Source: Gammaproteobacteria bacterium (GTDB taxonomy: Bacteria; Pseudomonadota; Gammaproteobacteria; Ga0077536). Taken from it: DNA of 39,267 nt. Numbering within the stretch: position 1 is the stretch's first letter; each line of letters begins with the position of its first letter. The translations under genes were made by a program, and so were the position numbers. Under the pieces are notes generated by a model, which saw only the letters and a list, made by a program, of their open reading frames with translations, was not told where the DNA came from and did no database searches. The stretch lies in contig JACKNH010000032.1 in assembly GCA_024234975.1 (NCBI GenBank), forward strand, positions 1 to 39,267, in the 5' to 3' direction. This document shows, piece after piece, positions 31,228-39,267 of the stretch.

Positions 31228-32343
31228 TCACGGCACGGCGCAGTCTGCGGAGAGGTCTGCGGGGGCGCGGGTGAACGCCAGGACACAGGCATGACGGCGT
31301 TCCTGGTCCAGCCCGCCCAGCGAATCCATCCACTGATAAAAGCGGGGCAGGTCGCCGTTGACGTGGTCTAGCGCCGCGCGAAACCCTGGTACCAACGCGT
31401 AATAGGTCGCGATGGACGCAAGTTTGGCATTGTTCAGATCACGGGCCATGAAATCGTCATATCCCGCATAGCCGTCCCAACTTGCGCGAAGTTCACCGTA
31501 GCGGTCACGCAGGCGGGCGAACGCTTCCCCTTTCAATGTCCGCAGCTGCGGCGCCGACAGGCTGCTGCCGCGCGCATACAGCGCGGCCAGTTCCTGCCGG
31601 GCAGATAGCAGCAGCTGGATGAATTGCTCGTCGCGCTGGCCGAGCATGGTGCTGGCGCCGGTGATTCCCGTGTGCTGTTGCCACCGATGGTAGCCTTCGT
31701 CTGCGACCGCCGTGGCAAAGGCTTCGTTGAACTCGCTGTCGCCCTTTACATAAAGTTTCTGGTGCGCGAGTTCGTGCAGTACAACTGTGTGTACCCGCTC
31801 ATCGTCCCAGCGCAGCATGGTGTTGAGCACCGGGTCGGCGAACCAGCCCAACGTTGAATAGGCCGCGACGCCGCCAATATAGGTTTCCAGCCCATCCGCA
31901 CTCAACGACCGGGCATGGTCGACGGCGGCTGATTGGCTGAAATAACCGCGATAAGTCAGACAGCCGACGAACAGGAAACACGATTCGTGCGGCTCAAGCG
32001 AAAACTCAGGCGCCGCGAACACGTTCCAGACCACGAAGTCACGGTGGATATCGGCGTAACTCAAATAGCTGTCGTTGTCCGGCAGGGCGAGGTCGGTCAC
32101 CGCGAATTTACGCAGGGCCCGTATCGTTCGCAGGCGCTCGGCAAGTGCCGGTGGCGTGGCAGGATCAGCCAGTACACGGTCGAATGAGCGCCGCTTGCTG
32201 ACCAGATCGAGATGACCATGGATGGCCTGAGCATAGTACTCAATGCTGCCACAGCCTGCCATTGCCGGGCCCAGGACCGCCATCAACAGCAGGTACCGCA
32301 GTGCTTTCCATGCGTTAGGTGCTTTAAGGTAGAATCCCGACAT
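31228..32343 (-). CDS. Predicted zinc aminopeptidase lipoprotein (COG4324-like)
   Basis: A 371-residue protein with a signal sequence ending in PAMAGC (Cys31 probable lipidation site; Met at -3 makes the lipobox imperfect). The zinc motif HELAHQ lies at 190-195 with a likely third ligand Glu207 in FNEAF. The region WFADPVLNTMLRWDD is typical of the predicted aminopeptidase family. It would act in the periplasm, anchored to a membrane. It is divergent from the sulfurtransferase gene with only 32 bases between starts, so the promoters must overlap the coding ends. Substrate unknown. Confidence 0.87.
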   Translation of the reverse strand: MSGFYLKAPNAWKALRYLLLMAVLGPAMAGCGSIEYYAQAIHGHLDLVSKRRSFDRVLADPATPPALAERLRTIRALRKFAVTDLALPDNDSYLSYADIHRDFVVWNVFAAPEFSLEPHESCFLFVGCLTYRGYFSQSAAVDHARSLSADGLETYIGGVAAYSTLGWFADPVLNTMLRWDDERVHTVVLHELAHQKLYVKGDSEFNEAFATAVADEGYHRWQQHTGITGASTMLGQRDEQFIQLLLSARQELAALYARGSSLSAPQLRTLKGEAFARLRDRYGELRASWDGYAGYDDFMARDLNNAKLASIATYYALVPGFRAALDHVNGDLPRFYQWMDSLGGLDQERRHACVLAFTRAPADLSADCAVP

Positions 32344-32375
32344 ATTGCGCGACAGACTCGAGCTGACTGCTGGCT

Positions 32376-33203
32376 ATGTATTCGACGATTATCACGTCTA
32401 CTGAGCTGATGGCCAACCTGGGCACGCCCGGCTGGCGCGTGTTCGACTGCAGGTTCAGCCTTGCCGACACTGCGGCTGGCGCCAGAGCCTATGCCGCCGG
32501 ACACATACCCGGCGCCGTGTACGTCAATCTTGATCAAGATCTGAGCGGCCCGCCGCGCACTGACCACGGGCGACATCCGCTGCCGTCGCCGGATTCGCTG
32601 GTGGCTTTATTCAGCCGGCTGGGCATCGATGAGACAACCCAGGTCGTTGTCTACGATGACGCCAGAGGCGCCATCGCCGCAAGGATGTGGTGGTTGCTGC
32701 GCTACATGGGGCATAGTGCGGTCGCAGTGCTCGATGGCGGCTGGCAGGCTTATCTTGCGGCGGGGGGGCAACCTTCCAGCGCGGCGGTTGACGCACCCGA
32801 GGTCACCACATTCAAGGGGCAACCGGATGCCTCACGAGTGGTGTTGCTGGATGCCGTACCGGCCGTGTCCCAGCTGGTGGATGCGCGCGAGCCTGCTCGC
32901 TATGCCGGCCAGCAGGAGCCTATCGACCCTGTCGCGGGCCATATTCCAGGCGCCATCAACCGCTGCTGGCAGCTGAACGTTTCTGAAAGCGGCTTCCTGC
33001 CGCAGGAGACATTGGCCGCATCGTGGCGCGAAGTCCTCGGCACTGCGCCGGACGCCGATACCGTGCACTATTGCGGTTCAGGCGTGACGGCTTGTCATAA
33101 TGTTCTGGCGCAGGTGGCCGCCGGCTTCCCGATGCCCAGGTTGTACTGCGGCTCATGGAGCGAATGGTGCCGGGACGCAAGCCGTCCGGTTGCCAGCCGA
33201 TAA
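32376..33203 (+). CDS. sseA: Rhodanese-family sulfurtransferase, 3-mercaptopyruvate type
   Basis: Transfers sulfur from 3-mercaptopyruvate (or thiosulfate) to a thiol or cyanide. The 275 residues form two rhodanese domains. The first (1-140) is inactive and carries the CDR-type signature VFDCRFSLAD and AGHIPGAVYVNLD. The second carries active Cys233 in YCGSGVTA; the CGSGVTA loop is typical of mercaptopyruvate sulfurtransferases such as SseA, whereas CRKGVTA marks rhodanese proper. It follows the sulfur theme of cysB. Single gene, ATG at 32376. Confidence 0.9.
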   Translation: MYSTIITSTELMANLGTPGWRVFDCRFSLADTAAGARAYAAGHIPGAVYVNLDQDLSGPPRTDHGRHPLPSPDSLVALFSRLGIDETTQVVVYDDARGAIAARMWWLLRYMGHSAVAVLDGGWQAYLAAGGQPSSAAVDAPEVTTFKGQPDASRVVLLDAVPAVSQLVDAREPARYAGQQEPIDPVAGHIPGAINRCWQLNVSESGFLPQETLAASWREVLGTAPDADTVHYCGSGVTACHNVLAQVAAGFPMPRLYCGSWSEWCRDASRPVASR

Positions 33204-33393
33204 AACGGAACGACATACAGTCTCAAAATACGTGATGCGCGCCGGTACAAGGCGCCTGGTCAGCGAAGGCCGCTGTGGGGACGGTGGCATGCTGGTCCGT
33301 ATGATTCAATAAGTGCCGCGCTTGGCCCGGCAGTGCCAGGGCAAGCGGCGGACAAACCTGATGAGGCTGCCGGTGGATGTTGGGGATAGGATG

Positions 33394-35742
33394 ATGACCA
33401 AACGACTGATACTTGCTGTTCTGCTGTTGCTGCCTGGATTGGCCAGTGCGCAATCCGCCAACGACATCATGCTTGTGATCGACAATTCGGGCAGCATGCG
33501 CCAGAACGATCCTGGCTACCTTGCCAAGGCCGCGGTGAATACGTTTGTCGACAAGCTGGGTGGGGATACTCGGCTTGGCGTCATCATTTTCGATCAGCGC
33601 GTCAATTATTCCGTGCCGCTGAACGAGCTGAACGATACCGCCAGGCAAGCCGTCGCCAACAGTCTCAACGGCATCAACTACCGGGGCCAGTTGACCGACA
33701 GCCCCAGCGCTGTTGAAAAAGCCATCTACGAACTCAAGACCAACGGGCGGGCCAGCGCCAACCGCTCGATCGTGTTCATGACCGACGGCATCGTCGACAC
33801 CGGCAACAAGGATATCGATGTCGACAAGACGCGTTGGTTGCGTGATGAGTTGTCCGCCCAGGCCGCTGCCGAAGGCATCAAGATTTACGCAGTCGCGTTC
33901 ACCGATAACGCGGATTTCTTCCTGATTCAGTCCCTGGCCCAGAAGACCGGCGGCGAATATTTTCGCGCGCCACGTGCAGCCGATCTCGGCGGTGTGTTCG
34001 ACAACGTCAATCGTTCATTGAATGCCGTCGTTGCACCCCGACCGGCCCCTGCGCCGGCGCCGCGGGATGTGCCAGCGCCGGTCAACCCGCCAGCGCCGGT
34101 TGTTGCAGAAGAAGAGACCAGTGACGCCACGGACCTCGGATTGACCGATGAGGAACGCCGCTTGTTCGAGGAGGCCGGTATCGATCCGGCTGAACTGGAG
34201 GCTGTGGAACCTGGACAGGCCATCATTGTACCGCCGCCGGCACCTGCCGCTGACAATGGAGCCGTTGATGCGCTCGAACTCACCGACGAGGAGCGCAAGC
34301 TGTTCGAGGAAGCAGGTCTTGATCCCGATGCGCTGAGCGCGGCCACACCCGGACAGGTGATCGTGGTGCCACCACCGGCGCAGTCCGGACCCAACGGGTT
34401 GCTGATGTTGGTATTGGGCGTGGCCAGTGTCGGCATTCTGTTGGTAGGGATTGGATTATTCATGCGGGCGCGTCGCGGTAACGCCGCATCGGAAGAGCAA
34501 GCACCGGTATCAGTTGCACCTGATGTGCCGCCTTCGGCGTATATCCTCGATATCGACAACGTCACCGGCGAACGTATGCACGCGTTGGGACAGAAACCCA
34601 TGATGGTCGGACGGGTTGCCGGCAATGATGCCGAACACCTTGATTATGTTGTCATCAACCGGCCGACGGTCGGGCGCCGCCACGCGGTGCTGAAATACAA
34701 GGATTTCAGCTTCTGGGTGATCGACCAGGGCAGCGTCAACGGCACCTTCCTCAATGGCAGCCGGGTGGTCGGCGAACGCCAGATGAAGCATGGCGATGTC
34801 ATCAAGTTCCACAAGTACGAATTCAAGTTCGAAGTACCGGAATGGGCGGATGGGGCCGACGAGCAATTCGCCGGTGCCGCAGCGACCGTAGTGGCGGACG
34901 CGGATGCCACGATAGCGGCGGCAGCACCGGTATTGGCGGCAGGAGGGGCTGCAGGCGCGGCGGTTGCCGCAGCCGCGGCGCGGTCAGCGCCTGTTGAAGA
35001 CGATATGTTCGGCGGATTGTCCGACGAAGACGAACTCGATGTCACTGCGCAGGACGACGGCCTGGACCCGGTCCTGCCATTGCCGGAACCCACCCAGCAG
35101 CTCAAGCCGGGCAGCATCCCCGCGTATGAGCCAGATGAGACTGGCGAACAGCAAATTCTCAATCTTTCAGACACTGCGGATGATGTGGCCTTCCAGGCCG
35201 ATGCTTCCGCATTCTTCGGTGAAACCGATCCGATGATGGCGGACGATGGCGGCATCGTACTGCCGGACGACGACAGCATTTTCGCGGCGATGAACGATAC
35301 CTCCTCGCCGGGGACGATATTCACTTCGACCGAAATCGGACCCACCGAAGTGCAGGCGCAGACGACAATGATCAATCCGGCGACCGAGCTGAAAGCGACC
35401 GAAATCCCGGACGACAGCGAATTCGCCGATTTCGACATGCTGGCTGATTCGGCGCCTGCCGCGACCGTTGGTACCGACACGCTGATCAACGACGATGCGC
35501 TGGACGGCGGCCCGCCGACACGCGAGTTTGCCGTGACCGATGAATTTGACAAAACGTCGGCCGGCGATATTTCTGCGGTTGACCTGGACGTATCGATGTC
35601 CGAATACATGGACGAACCGACTCAGGTCGATGGCAAGACCGAAGGCCCAGGTCGTTTCCCGGATGATCCGGACGACTGGGACGATGAACTCGGTGATGCC
35701 TCGGGCATGTTTGATCTGCCGGACGACGACAAAAAATCCTGA
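33394..35742 (+). CDS. Secreted/membrane VWA-FHA protein with internal repeats
   Basis: A 782-residue protein. The signal peptide is 1-20 (LPGLASA). A von Willebrand A domain (about 24-215) has the MIDAS start DNSGS at 30-34 and VFMTDG later. A Pro/Ala-rich linker follows. Two copies of a 39-residue unit begin at about 247 and 293 (LTDEERRLFEEAGIDP / LTDEERKLFEEAGLDP). A membrane helix lies at about 335-357. An FHA domain follows at about 400-470 (VGRVAGND..., NRPTVGRRHAVL, NGTFLNG), then a long acidic tail. The VWA part is thus periplasmic and the FHA part cytoplasmic. ATG at 33394 has GGGGA seven bases upstream. FHA domains bind phosphothreonine. The function of this combination is not established. 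Confidence 0.85.
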   Translation: MTKRLILAVLLLLPGLASAQSANDIMLVIDNSGSMRQNDPGYLAKAAVNTFVDKLGGDTRLGVIIFDQRVNYSVPLNELNDTARQAVANSLNGINYRGQLTDSPSAVEKAIYELKTNGRASANRSIVFMTDGIVDTGNKDIDVDKTRWLRDELSAQAAAEGIKIYAVAFTDNADFFLIQSLAQKTGGEYFRAPRAADLGGVFDNVNRSLNAVVAPRPAPAPAPRDVPAPVNPPAPVVAEEETSDATDLGLTDEERRLFEEAGIDPAELEAVEPGQAIIVPPPAPAADNGAVDALELTDEERKLFEEAGLDPDALSAATPGQVIVVPPPAQSGPNGLLMLVLGVASVGILLVGIGLFMRARRGNAASEEQAPVSVAPDVPPSAYILDIDNVTGERMHALGQKPMMVGRVAGNDAEHLDYVVINRPTVGRRHAVLKYKDFSFWVIDQGSVNGTFLNGSRVVGERQMKHGDVIKFHKYEFKFEVPEWADGADEQFAGAAATVVADADATIAAAAPVLAAGGAAGAAVAAAAARSAPVEDDMFGGLSDEDELDVTAQDDGLDPVLPLPEPTQQLKPGSIPAYEPDETGEQQILNLSDTADDVAFQADASAFFGETDPMMADDGGIVLPDDDSIFAAMNDTSSPGTIFTSTEIGPTEVQAQTTMINPATELKATEIPDDSEFADFDMLADSAPAATVGTDTLINDDALDGGPPTREFAVTDEFDKTSAGDISAVDLDVSMSEYMDEPTQVDGKTEGPGRFPDDPDDWDDELGDASGMFDLPDDDKKS

Positions 35743-35864
35743 CGGCAACGGCAGCCGCTTGCAGCAGTCAAGTTGCAGCGGAAGGCGGCCATGCGCAGCA
35801 TGGCGATGCGCCATCCATCTTCGGCAAATCGAACCTGCTTTCATTTTTCTGATACCCGCAACCC

Positions 35865-36839
35865 GTGCGCGCCCAATTTGAGTTACTGCAATTGCTCGCG
35901 GACGGTACCGCGCACTCGGGCGAGGACATCGCGCGGGCGTTAGGCATATCGCGAGCGGCAGTGTGGGAACGGGTCAAGGGCCTGCGCGAGGCCGGTGTCG
36001 CTATCGAAGCCTCGCCACAAACCGGTTACCAGCTGCGACAACGGTTCGAAGCGCTCAATCGCGCCGAGATATCCGGCGCGCTCAGTGCCCACACACGCGC
36101 CATTGTGGGCGATATCGTCGTCCACGAAGTTACCGATTCCACCAACCAACAGCTGCTCGGCCGCAGTGCGGCCACGGATTGTCACGCCGCGGTGGAACTC
36201 GCGGAGGTTCAGACCCAGGGTCGCGGCCGCCATGGTCAGCGCTGGCACGCACCGCTGGGGGCTGGCATCTGCATGTCATTGGGTTGGCGCTTCGAGGCGC
36301 CGCCGGCGACATTCCCGGCGCTGAGTCTGCTCGTGGGTTTGAGTATCACCGATGTACTGGCCACGTTGGGCGTCGCGGACCTCGGCATCAAGTGGCCCAA
36401 CGATATTCAGGCTGACGGGCGCAAGCTTGCCGGTATCCTGATCGAAAGCCGGGCGGAAATTGCCGGCCCGGTTTTTGTGGTGATCGGCATCGGGCTCAAT
36501 GTCTGTCTCGACGAAGTCGCGCTTGCCGGTATCGATCAACCTGCGATCAGCCTGGCGCAACTCGGTGTTACGGATATCTCGCGCAACGCGCTGGTTGCGC
36601 AACTGGTGTCTGCACTGACTGCCGATCTCGCGCGCTTTGCGCTCGAGGGTTTTACGCCCTGGCAGCAGTATTGGCGGCGCTATGACTTGCTGGCAGGCCA
36701 ACGGCTGCGCCTCGCCTTGCCCGACAGTGTGGTCGAAGGTATCGGCGCCGGTATTGATGATTACGGTGCGCTCGTCATAGAAATGTCGAATGGTGAGAGC
36801 AAGCGGTTCGTCACGGGGCGTGCGACAATAAGCCGATGA
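35865..36839 (+). CDS. birA: Biotin--protein ligase with HTH domain
   Basis: Attaches biotin to the acetyl-CoA carboxylase carrier and, through its N-terminal helix-turn-helix (about 1-60, SGEDIARALGISRAAVWERVK), represses biotin genes. The 324-residue length is typical. The catalytic segment has GRGRHGQRWHAP (with the biotin-binding Arg) and IKWPNDIQADGRKLAGIL. GTG at 35865 is the start; no better ATG precedes it. It overlaps coaX by four bases (ATGA). This is the first gene of a coupled set. Confidence 0.96.
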   Translation: MRAQFELLQLLADGTAHSGEDIARALGISRAAVWERVKGLREAGVAIEASPQTGYQLRQRFEALNRAEISGALSAHTRAIVGDIVVHEVTDSTNQQLLGRSAATDCHAAVELAEVQTQGRGRHGQRWHAPLGAGICMSLGWRFEAPPATFPALSLLVGLSITDVLATLGVADLGIKWPNDIQADGRKLAGILIESRAEIAGPVFVVIGIGLNVCLDEVALAGIDQPAISLAQLGVTDISRNALVAQLVSALTADLARFALEGFTPWQQYWRRYDLLAGQRLRLALPDSVVEGIGAGIDDYGALVIEMSNGESKRFVTGRATISR

Positions 36840-37582
36840 AACGGCTTTGTATCGATGTCGGCAATTCCCGCATCAAAAGCGCCATCGAGGATGAGGGCGT
36901 GCTCACTGCTTTACCCGCTGTGGCAAATGTTCCGGAGACTGTGAAGACTTCACTGGACACCGCCTGGCAATCACAGCAGGCTGTGGACGCCATCTGGTGC
37001 GCCAGCGTCGGCCATGGGCAAACCAATCGCGTGGTTGAGCAGTGGTGCGAGGAACGTTACGGGTTACCGGTGAACTTCATCAAGGTCATGGCGAGCGCTG
37101 GCGGCGTCACCAATGCCTACAGACAGCAAGCGACCCTGGGCGTCGATCGCTGGTTGGCCGCGATTGCCGGCTTTGCGCGGCATCGACAGGCTTGCGTGGT
37201 ATTCGATTGCGGAACCGCCTTGACCGCGGAATTCGTGACCGCAGCGGGAAAATACCTGGGCGGCGCGATTCTGCCCGGGCCGACAATAATGTCGGCCAGC
37301 CTCGCGCGCGGCACGGCGCAACTGCCCGCAGTGGACCAGTTGCTGGAGGGCGTGGTCGGCGGTGATACCGCCGAATGTATTGCGGTAGGTATTGGCAGTG
37401 CGATTGCAGGCTGGTTTGACCGTACGATTGAGACTGCGCGAAAAATCTTCGGCCAGCCCCCCGTGTGCATTCTGACCGGTGGTGGCGCGGACAGTATCAG
37501 GCAACTGGCGCCGCCCGGCATGGAATCCGCACCCATGCTGGTGGTGGAGGGCATTGCGCTGGTCGCAAGGGAGCTGCGGTGA
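36836..37582 (+). CDS. coaX: Type III pantothenate kinase
   Basis: First step of CoA biosynthesis, phosphorylating pantothenate. The 248-residue ASKHA-fold protein has the phosphate motif DVGNSRIK (7-14), the GVDRWLAAIAG segment, VFDCGTALTAEFV and GGAILPGPTIM. CoaX is the pantothenate kinase type of Pseudomonas and Xanthomonas rather than CoaA. It overlaps birA by four bases and meets the SPOR gene at TGATG. Confidence 0.96.
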   Translation: MKRLCIDVGNSRIKSAIEDEGVLTALPAVANVPETVKTSLDTAWQSQQAVDAIWCASVGHGQTNRVVEQWCEERYGLPVNFIKVMASAGGVTNAYRQQATLGVDRWLAAIAGFARHRQACVVFDCGTALTAEFVTAAGKYLGGAILPGPTIMSASLARGTAQLPAVDQLLEGVVGGDTAECIAVGIGSAIAGWFDRTIETARKIFGQPPVCILTGGGADSIRQLAPPGMESAPMLVVEGIALVARELR

Positions 37583-38451
37583 TGAAGTGGTTGTGTGTAT
37601 TTCTTCTCCTTGCCAATGCCGTGGTCTATGGCTGGGGCTTCAATCAACGGCTGCAACTACCGCATACGCGGCCGGCTGTCATCGAACCCTTACCCGCAGA
37701 TGCACCAGGCATCGAACTGCTCAGTGAACTGACGACGCCGCTGCCGTGGCGTGATGGCGCGCGCAGCGGGCCCGAGATAACCGTCGATGAAGATGTCGCG
37801 GATGCGACGCCGGTACAGCCCGGCGCGGCGATTGCCGCAGATGAGCCTGCGCCGGACACCGTAGTCGCAGCGGCGGAAACCGCAGCTAATGACGTTGCCG
37901 ATGATGCCCCCGTACCGGCGCCGGATTATGAGTTACAGATCATCGATACCCAGGGCATCTCGCCCGGCGCCGATGTCTGTATCAGCGCCGGCCCGTTCCT
38001 CAGCGCCGATGATGCACAACCCCTGTCTGCCTGGTTGCGGTCGCGCGCCGCGCGGCTGGTGCTGGAACGCGAGAATGTCACCGTTCGAAAACTCTATTGG
38101 GTTTATCTGGAACCGGTGGATGACGCGGTCGCACGCCAGCAGGTGCAGGATCTGCGGGAAAAAGGCGTCAAGGACTACCTGTTGATCAAACGCGATGAGG
38201 TCGCCAGCGCGATTTCGCTGGGTTTGTTCTCGTCACAGGACGCGGTGAATAGACGCCTCGCGGAACTCGAACGCAAAGGTTATCGGCCGGTGGTCGTGCC
38301 ACAGTTCCGTACGCGCGATGAGTTCCGCCTCTACGCCGAGCTTGCGCAAGGCTTTGAGGATCCAGCGCAGACGCCTGTCGACGCTGAAAGCGATATCGCT
38401 GTTGCCACGATTTCCTGCGCTGATTTCCCTACCGGTTATGGAAGCGACTGA
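37582..38451 (+). CDS. SPOR-domain membrane protein
   Basis: A 289-residue bitopic protein. One membrane helix at 3-20 is followed by a long acidic, Ala/Pro-rich periplasmic linker to about 125. The C-terminal SPOR domain (about 170-260) has YWVYLEPVDDAVARQQVQDL, a 60-70-residue region with the LGLFSSQDAVNRRLAEL motif. SPOR domains bind denuded peptidoglycan at division sites. The ATG at 37582 shares a base with the coaX stop, and its stop overlaps the next gene by 14 bases. The birA-coaX-SPOR order is common in gammaproteobacteria. Confidence 0.88.
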   Translation: MKWLCVFLLLANAVVYGWGFNQRLQLPHTRPAVIEPLPADAPGIELLSELTTPLPWRDGARSGPEITVDEDVADATPVQPGAAIAADEPAPDTVVAAAETAANDVADDAPVPAPDYELQIIDTQGISPGADVCISAGPFLSADDAQPLSAWLRSRAARLVLERENVTVRKLYWVYLEPVDDAVARQQVQDLREKGVKDYLLIKRDEVASAISLGLFSSQDAVNRRLAELERKGYRPVVVPQFRTRDEFRLYAELAQGFEDPAQTPVDAESDIAVATISCADFPTGYGSD

Positions 38452-39267
38452 CCAGCAAAGCGTTGAAGGGCCGCTGGCCCTGCGTGTTTCCTGTCTGGAA
38501 ATATGGGGCGGTACGCGGCGGCGCGAAGAACTGGTGGAAGTACCGGGGCTGGATGCCTGGGTGTATGCCGAACCGAGTCAACAGGCCGCGTTCGGCGGCG
38601 ACATTCATTACGTCTCCAGTTGCGCCCATGGTGACATCGCGCGTTTCAGTCTGCTGGACGTCGCCGGCCACGGCAGTGCAGTCTCCGACCTCGCGCATCG
38701 CGTCCGGCGGCTGATGCGCAAACACATCAACAAGGTCGATCAGACCGAGTTCGCCCGTGTCATCAACCAGGAATTCAGTGCGCTGGCCGCGCGTGGCAGT
38801 TTCGCCACCGCGATGTTCACCACGTTCTTCGTACCCACGCGCCACCTTGTGATGATCAACGCCGGTCACCCGCGCCCATTGTTGTATCGCGCGGCGTCCG
38901 GGACGTGGCAACTGCTGGCGGAAGACCTCGGCAGCGAGGACGGCGTGCCACTCAACCTGCCACTGGGCATCATTTCACCGACGCAATACGTTCAGTTCGC
39001 GGTCAATCTCGAACTCGATGATGTCGTATTGCTGTATACCGATGGACTGCTGGATGCGCCTGACGGGAGTGGCGGCAGGCTCGGTGAGGCGGGCTTGTTG
39101 AAGCTTGTGCAACGTGTGGACGACCATCGGCCAGCATTTCTCGGCCGGGCGATCCGCGAAGCACTGCGTGCGTTTGCGGGCAATCATCTGTTGGAGGATG
39201 ACCTCAGCATCATCGTGTTACGCGCCAACGGCAGCGGACCACCGCCAAGGTCGATGGCCGAACGTAT
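38438..39267 (+). CDS. SpoIIE-type PP2C protein phosphatase, 3' end outside the window
   Basis: An open frame with no stop to the window edge (276 codons). ATG at 38438 overlaps the SPOR gene by 14 bases. The metal-binding motifs of PP2C/SpoIIE phosphatases are visible: FGGDIHYVS near 54-62, LLDVAGHGSAVS near 75-86, NAGHPRPLL, YTDGLLDA, and near the end EDDLSIIVL. No N-terminal sensor domain is seen, so it is a near-bare catalytic domain of a kind often partnered with anti-sigma or kinase systems. FHA and PP2C neighbours suggest protein-phosphorylation signalling. Confidence 0.88.
   Translation, partial: MEATDQQSVEGPLALRVSCLEIWGGTRRREELVEVPGLDAWVYAEPSQQAAFGGDIHYVSSCAHGDIARFSLLDVAGHGSAVSDLAHRVRRLMRKHINKVDQTEFARVINQEFSALAARGSFATAMFTTFFVPTRHLVMINAGHPRPLLYRAASGTWQLLAEDLGSEDGVPLNLPLGIISPTQYVQFAVNLELDDVVLLYTDGLLDAPDGSGGRLGEAGLLKLVQRVDDHRPAFLGRAIREALRAFAGNHLLEDDLSIIVLRANGSGPPPRSMAER

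Overview
The window is about 39 kb of GC-rich (roughly 60 %) chromosome from a free-living bacterium, most likely a gammaproteobacterium. The main grounds are a clear CysB regulator, a birA-coaX-SPOR gene run, yidD, htpX behind an RpoH-type promoter, a class I PHA synthase with PhaB, and a tRNA-Arg(ACG) with encoded CCA. Several lines (acyl-CoA ligase plus CaiB/BaiF-type protein, HMG-CoA lyase, PHA storage) point to an aerobic heterotroph using acyl-CoA chemistry. The genus cannot be named from the sequence. No phage, transposase or CRISPR was seen.

Layout. 1-2258: the 3' part of an amidase gene, then a 454-base intergenic stretch with three separate inverted repeats. 2259-5048: an ATP/ADP-translocase-like carrier, tRNA-Arg on the minus strand with its promoter and terminator, and an HMG-CoA-lyase-type gene on the minus strand. 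5233-7605: an OmpA-family lipoprotein with its terminator, a 2.8-copy array of 173-bp tandem repeats, and htpX on the minus strand. 7939-14458: an apparent MFS transporter / acyl-CoA ligase / AMACR-type operon, a 103-bp inverted-repeat element, a SnoaL-like protein on the minus strand, a beta-lactamase-fold hydrolase and a Nudix hydrolase. 14489-14943 (minus): a small zinc-finger protein and YidD.

15232-23665 is the metabolic core. It holds an SRPBCC protein, GcvH, a dihydrolipoamide dehydrogenase with its own lipoyl domain, the proton-translocating transhydrogenase PntA/PntB, acetoacetyl-CoA reductase PhaB and PHA synthase PhaC. PntAB can supply the NADPH that PhaB uses, and PhaC polymerises the PhaB product. 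The phaC leader carries a promoter, a dyad overlapping the likely start site, a terminator-like hairpin and a stem covering the Shine-Dalgarno sequence.

23770-29575: Bcp peroxiredoxin; a minus-strand operon pdxH-ABC ATPase-ABC permease joined by TGATG overlaps; a Sel1-repeat protein; proline iminopeptidase; and a small YdcH-like gene between two stem-loop elements. 29800-33203 has sulfur and redox genes: cysB, a CxxC thioredoxin-fold protein, a lipoprotein zinc aminopeptidase and a 3-mercaptopyruvate sulfurtransferase. 33394-39267: a VWA-FHA membrane protein, birA, coaX, a SPOR-domain protein and the start of a SpoIIE-type phosphatase that runs off the window. The last four are overlapping or translationally coupled.

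All function calls come from motif reading and family recall. No database search was run.
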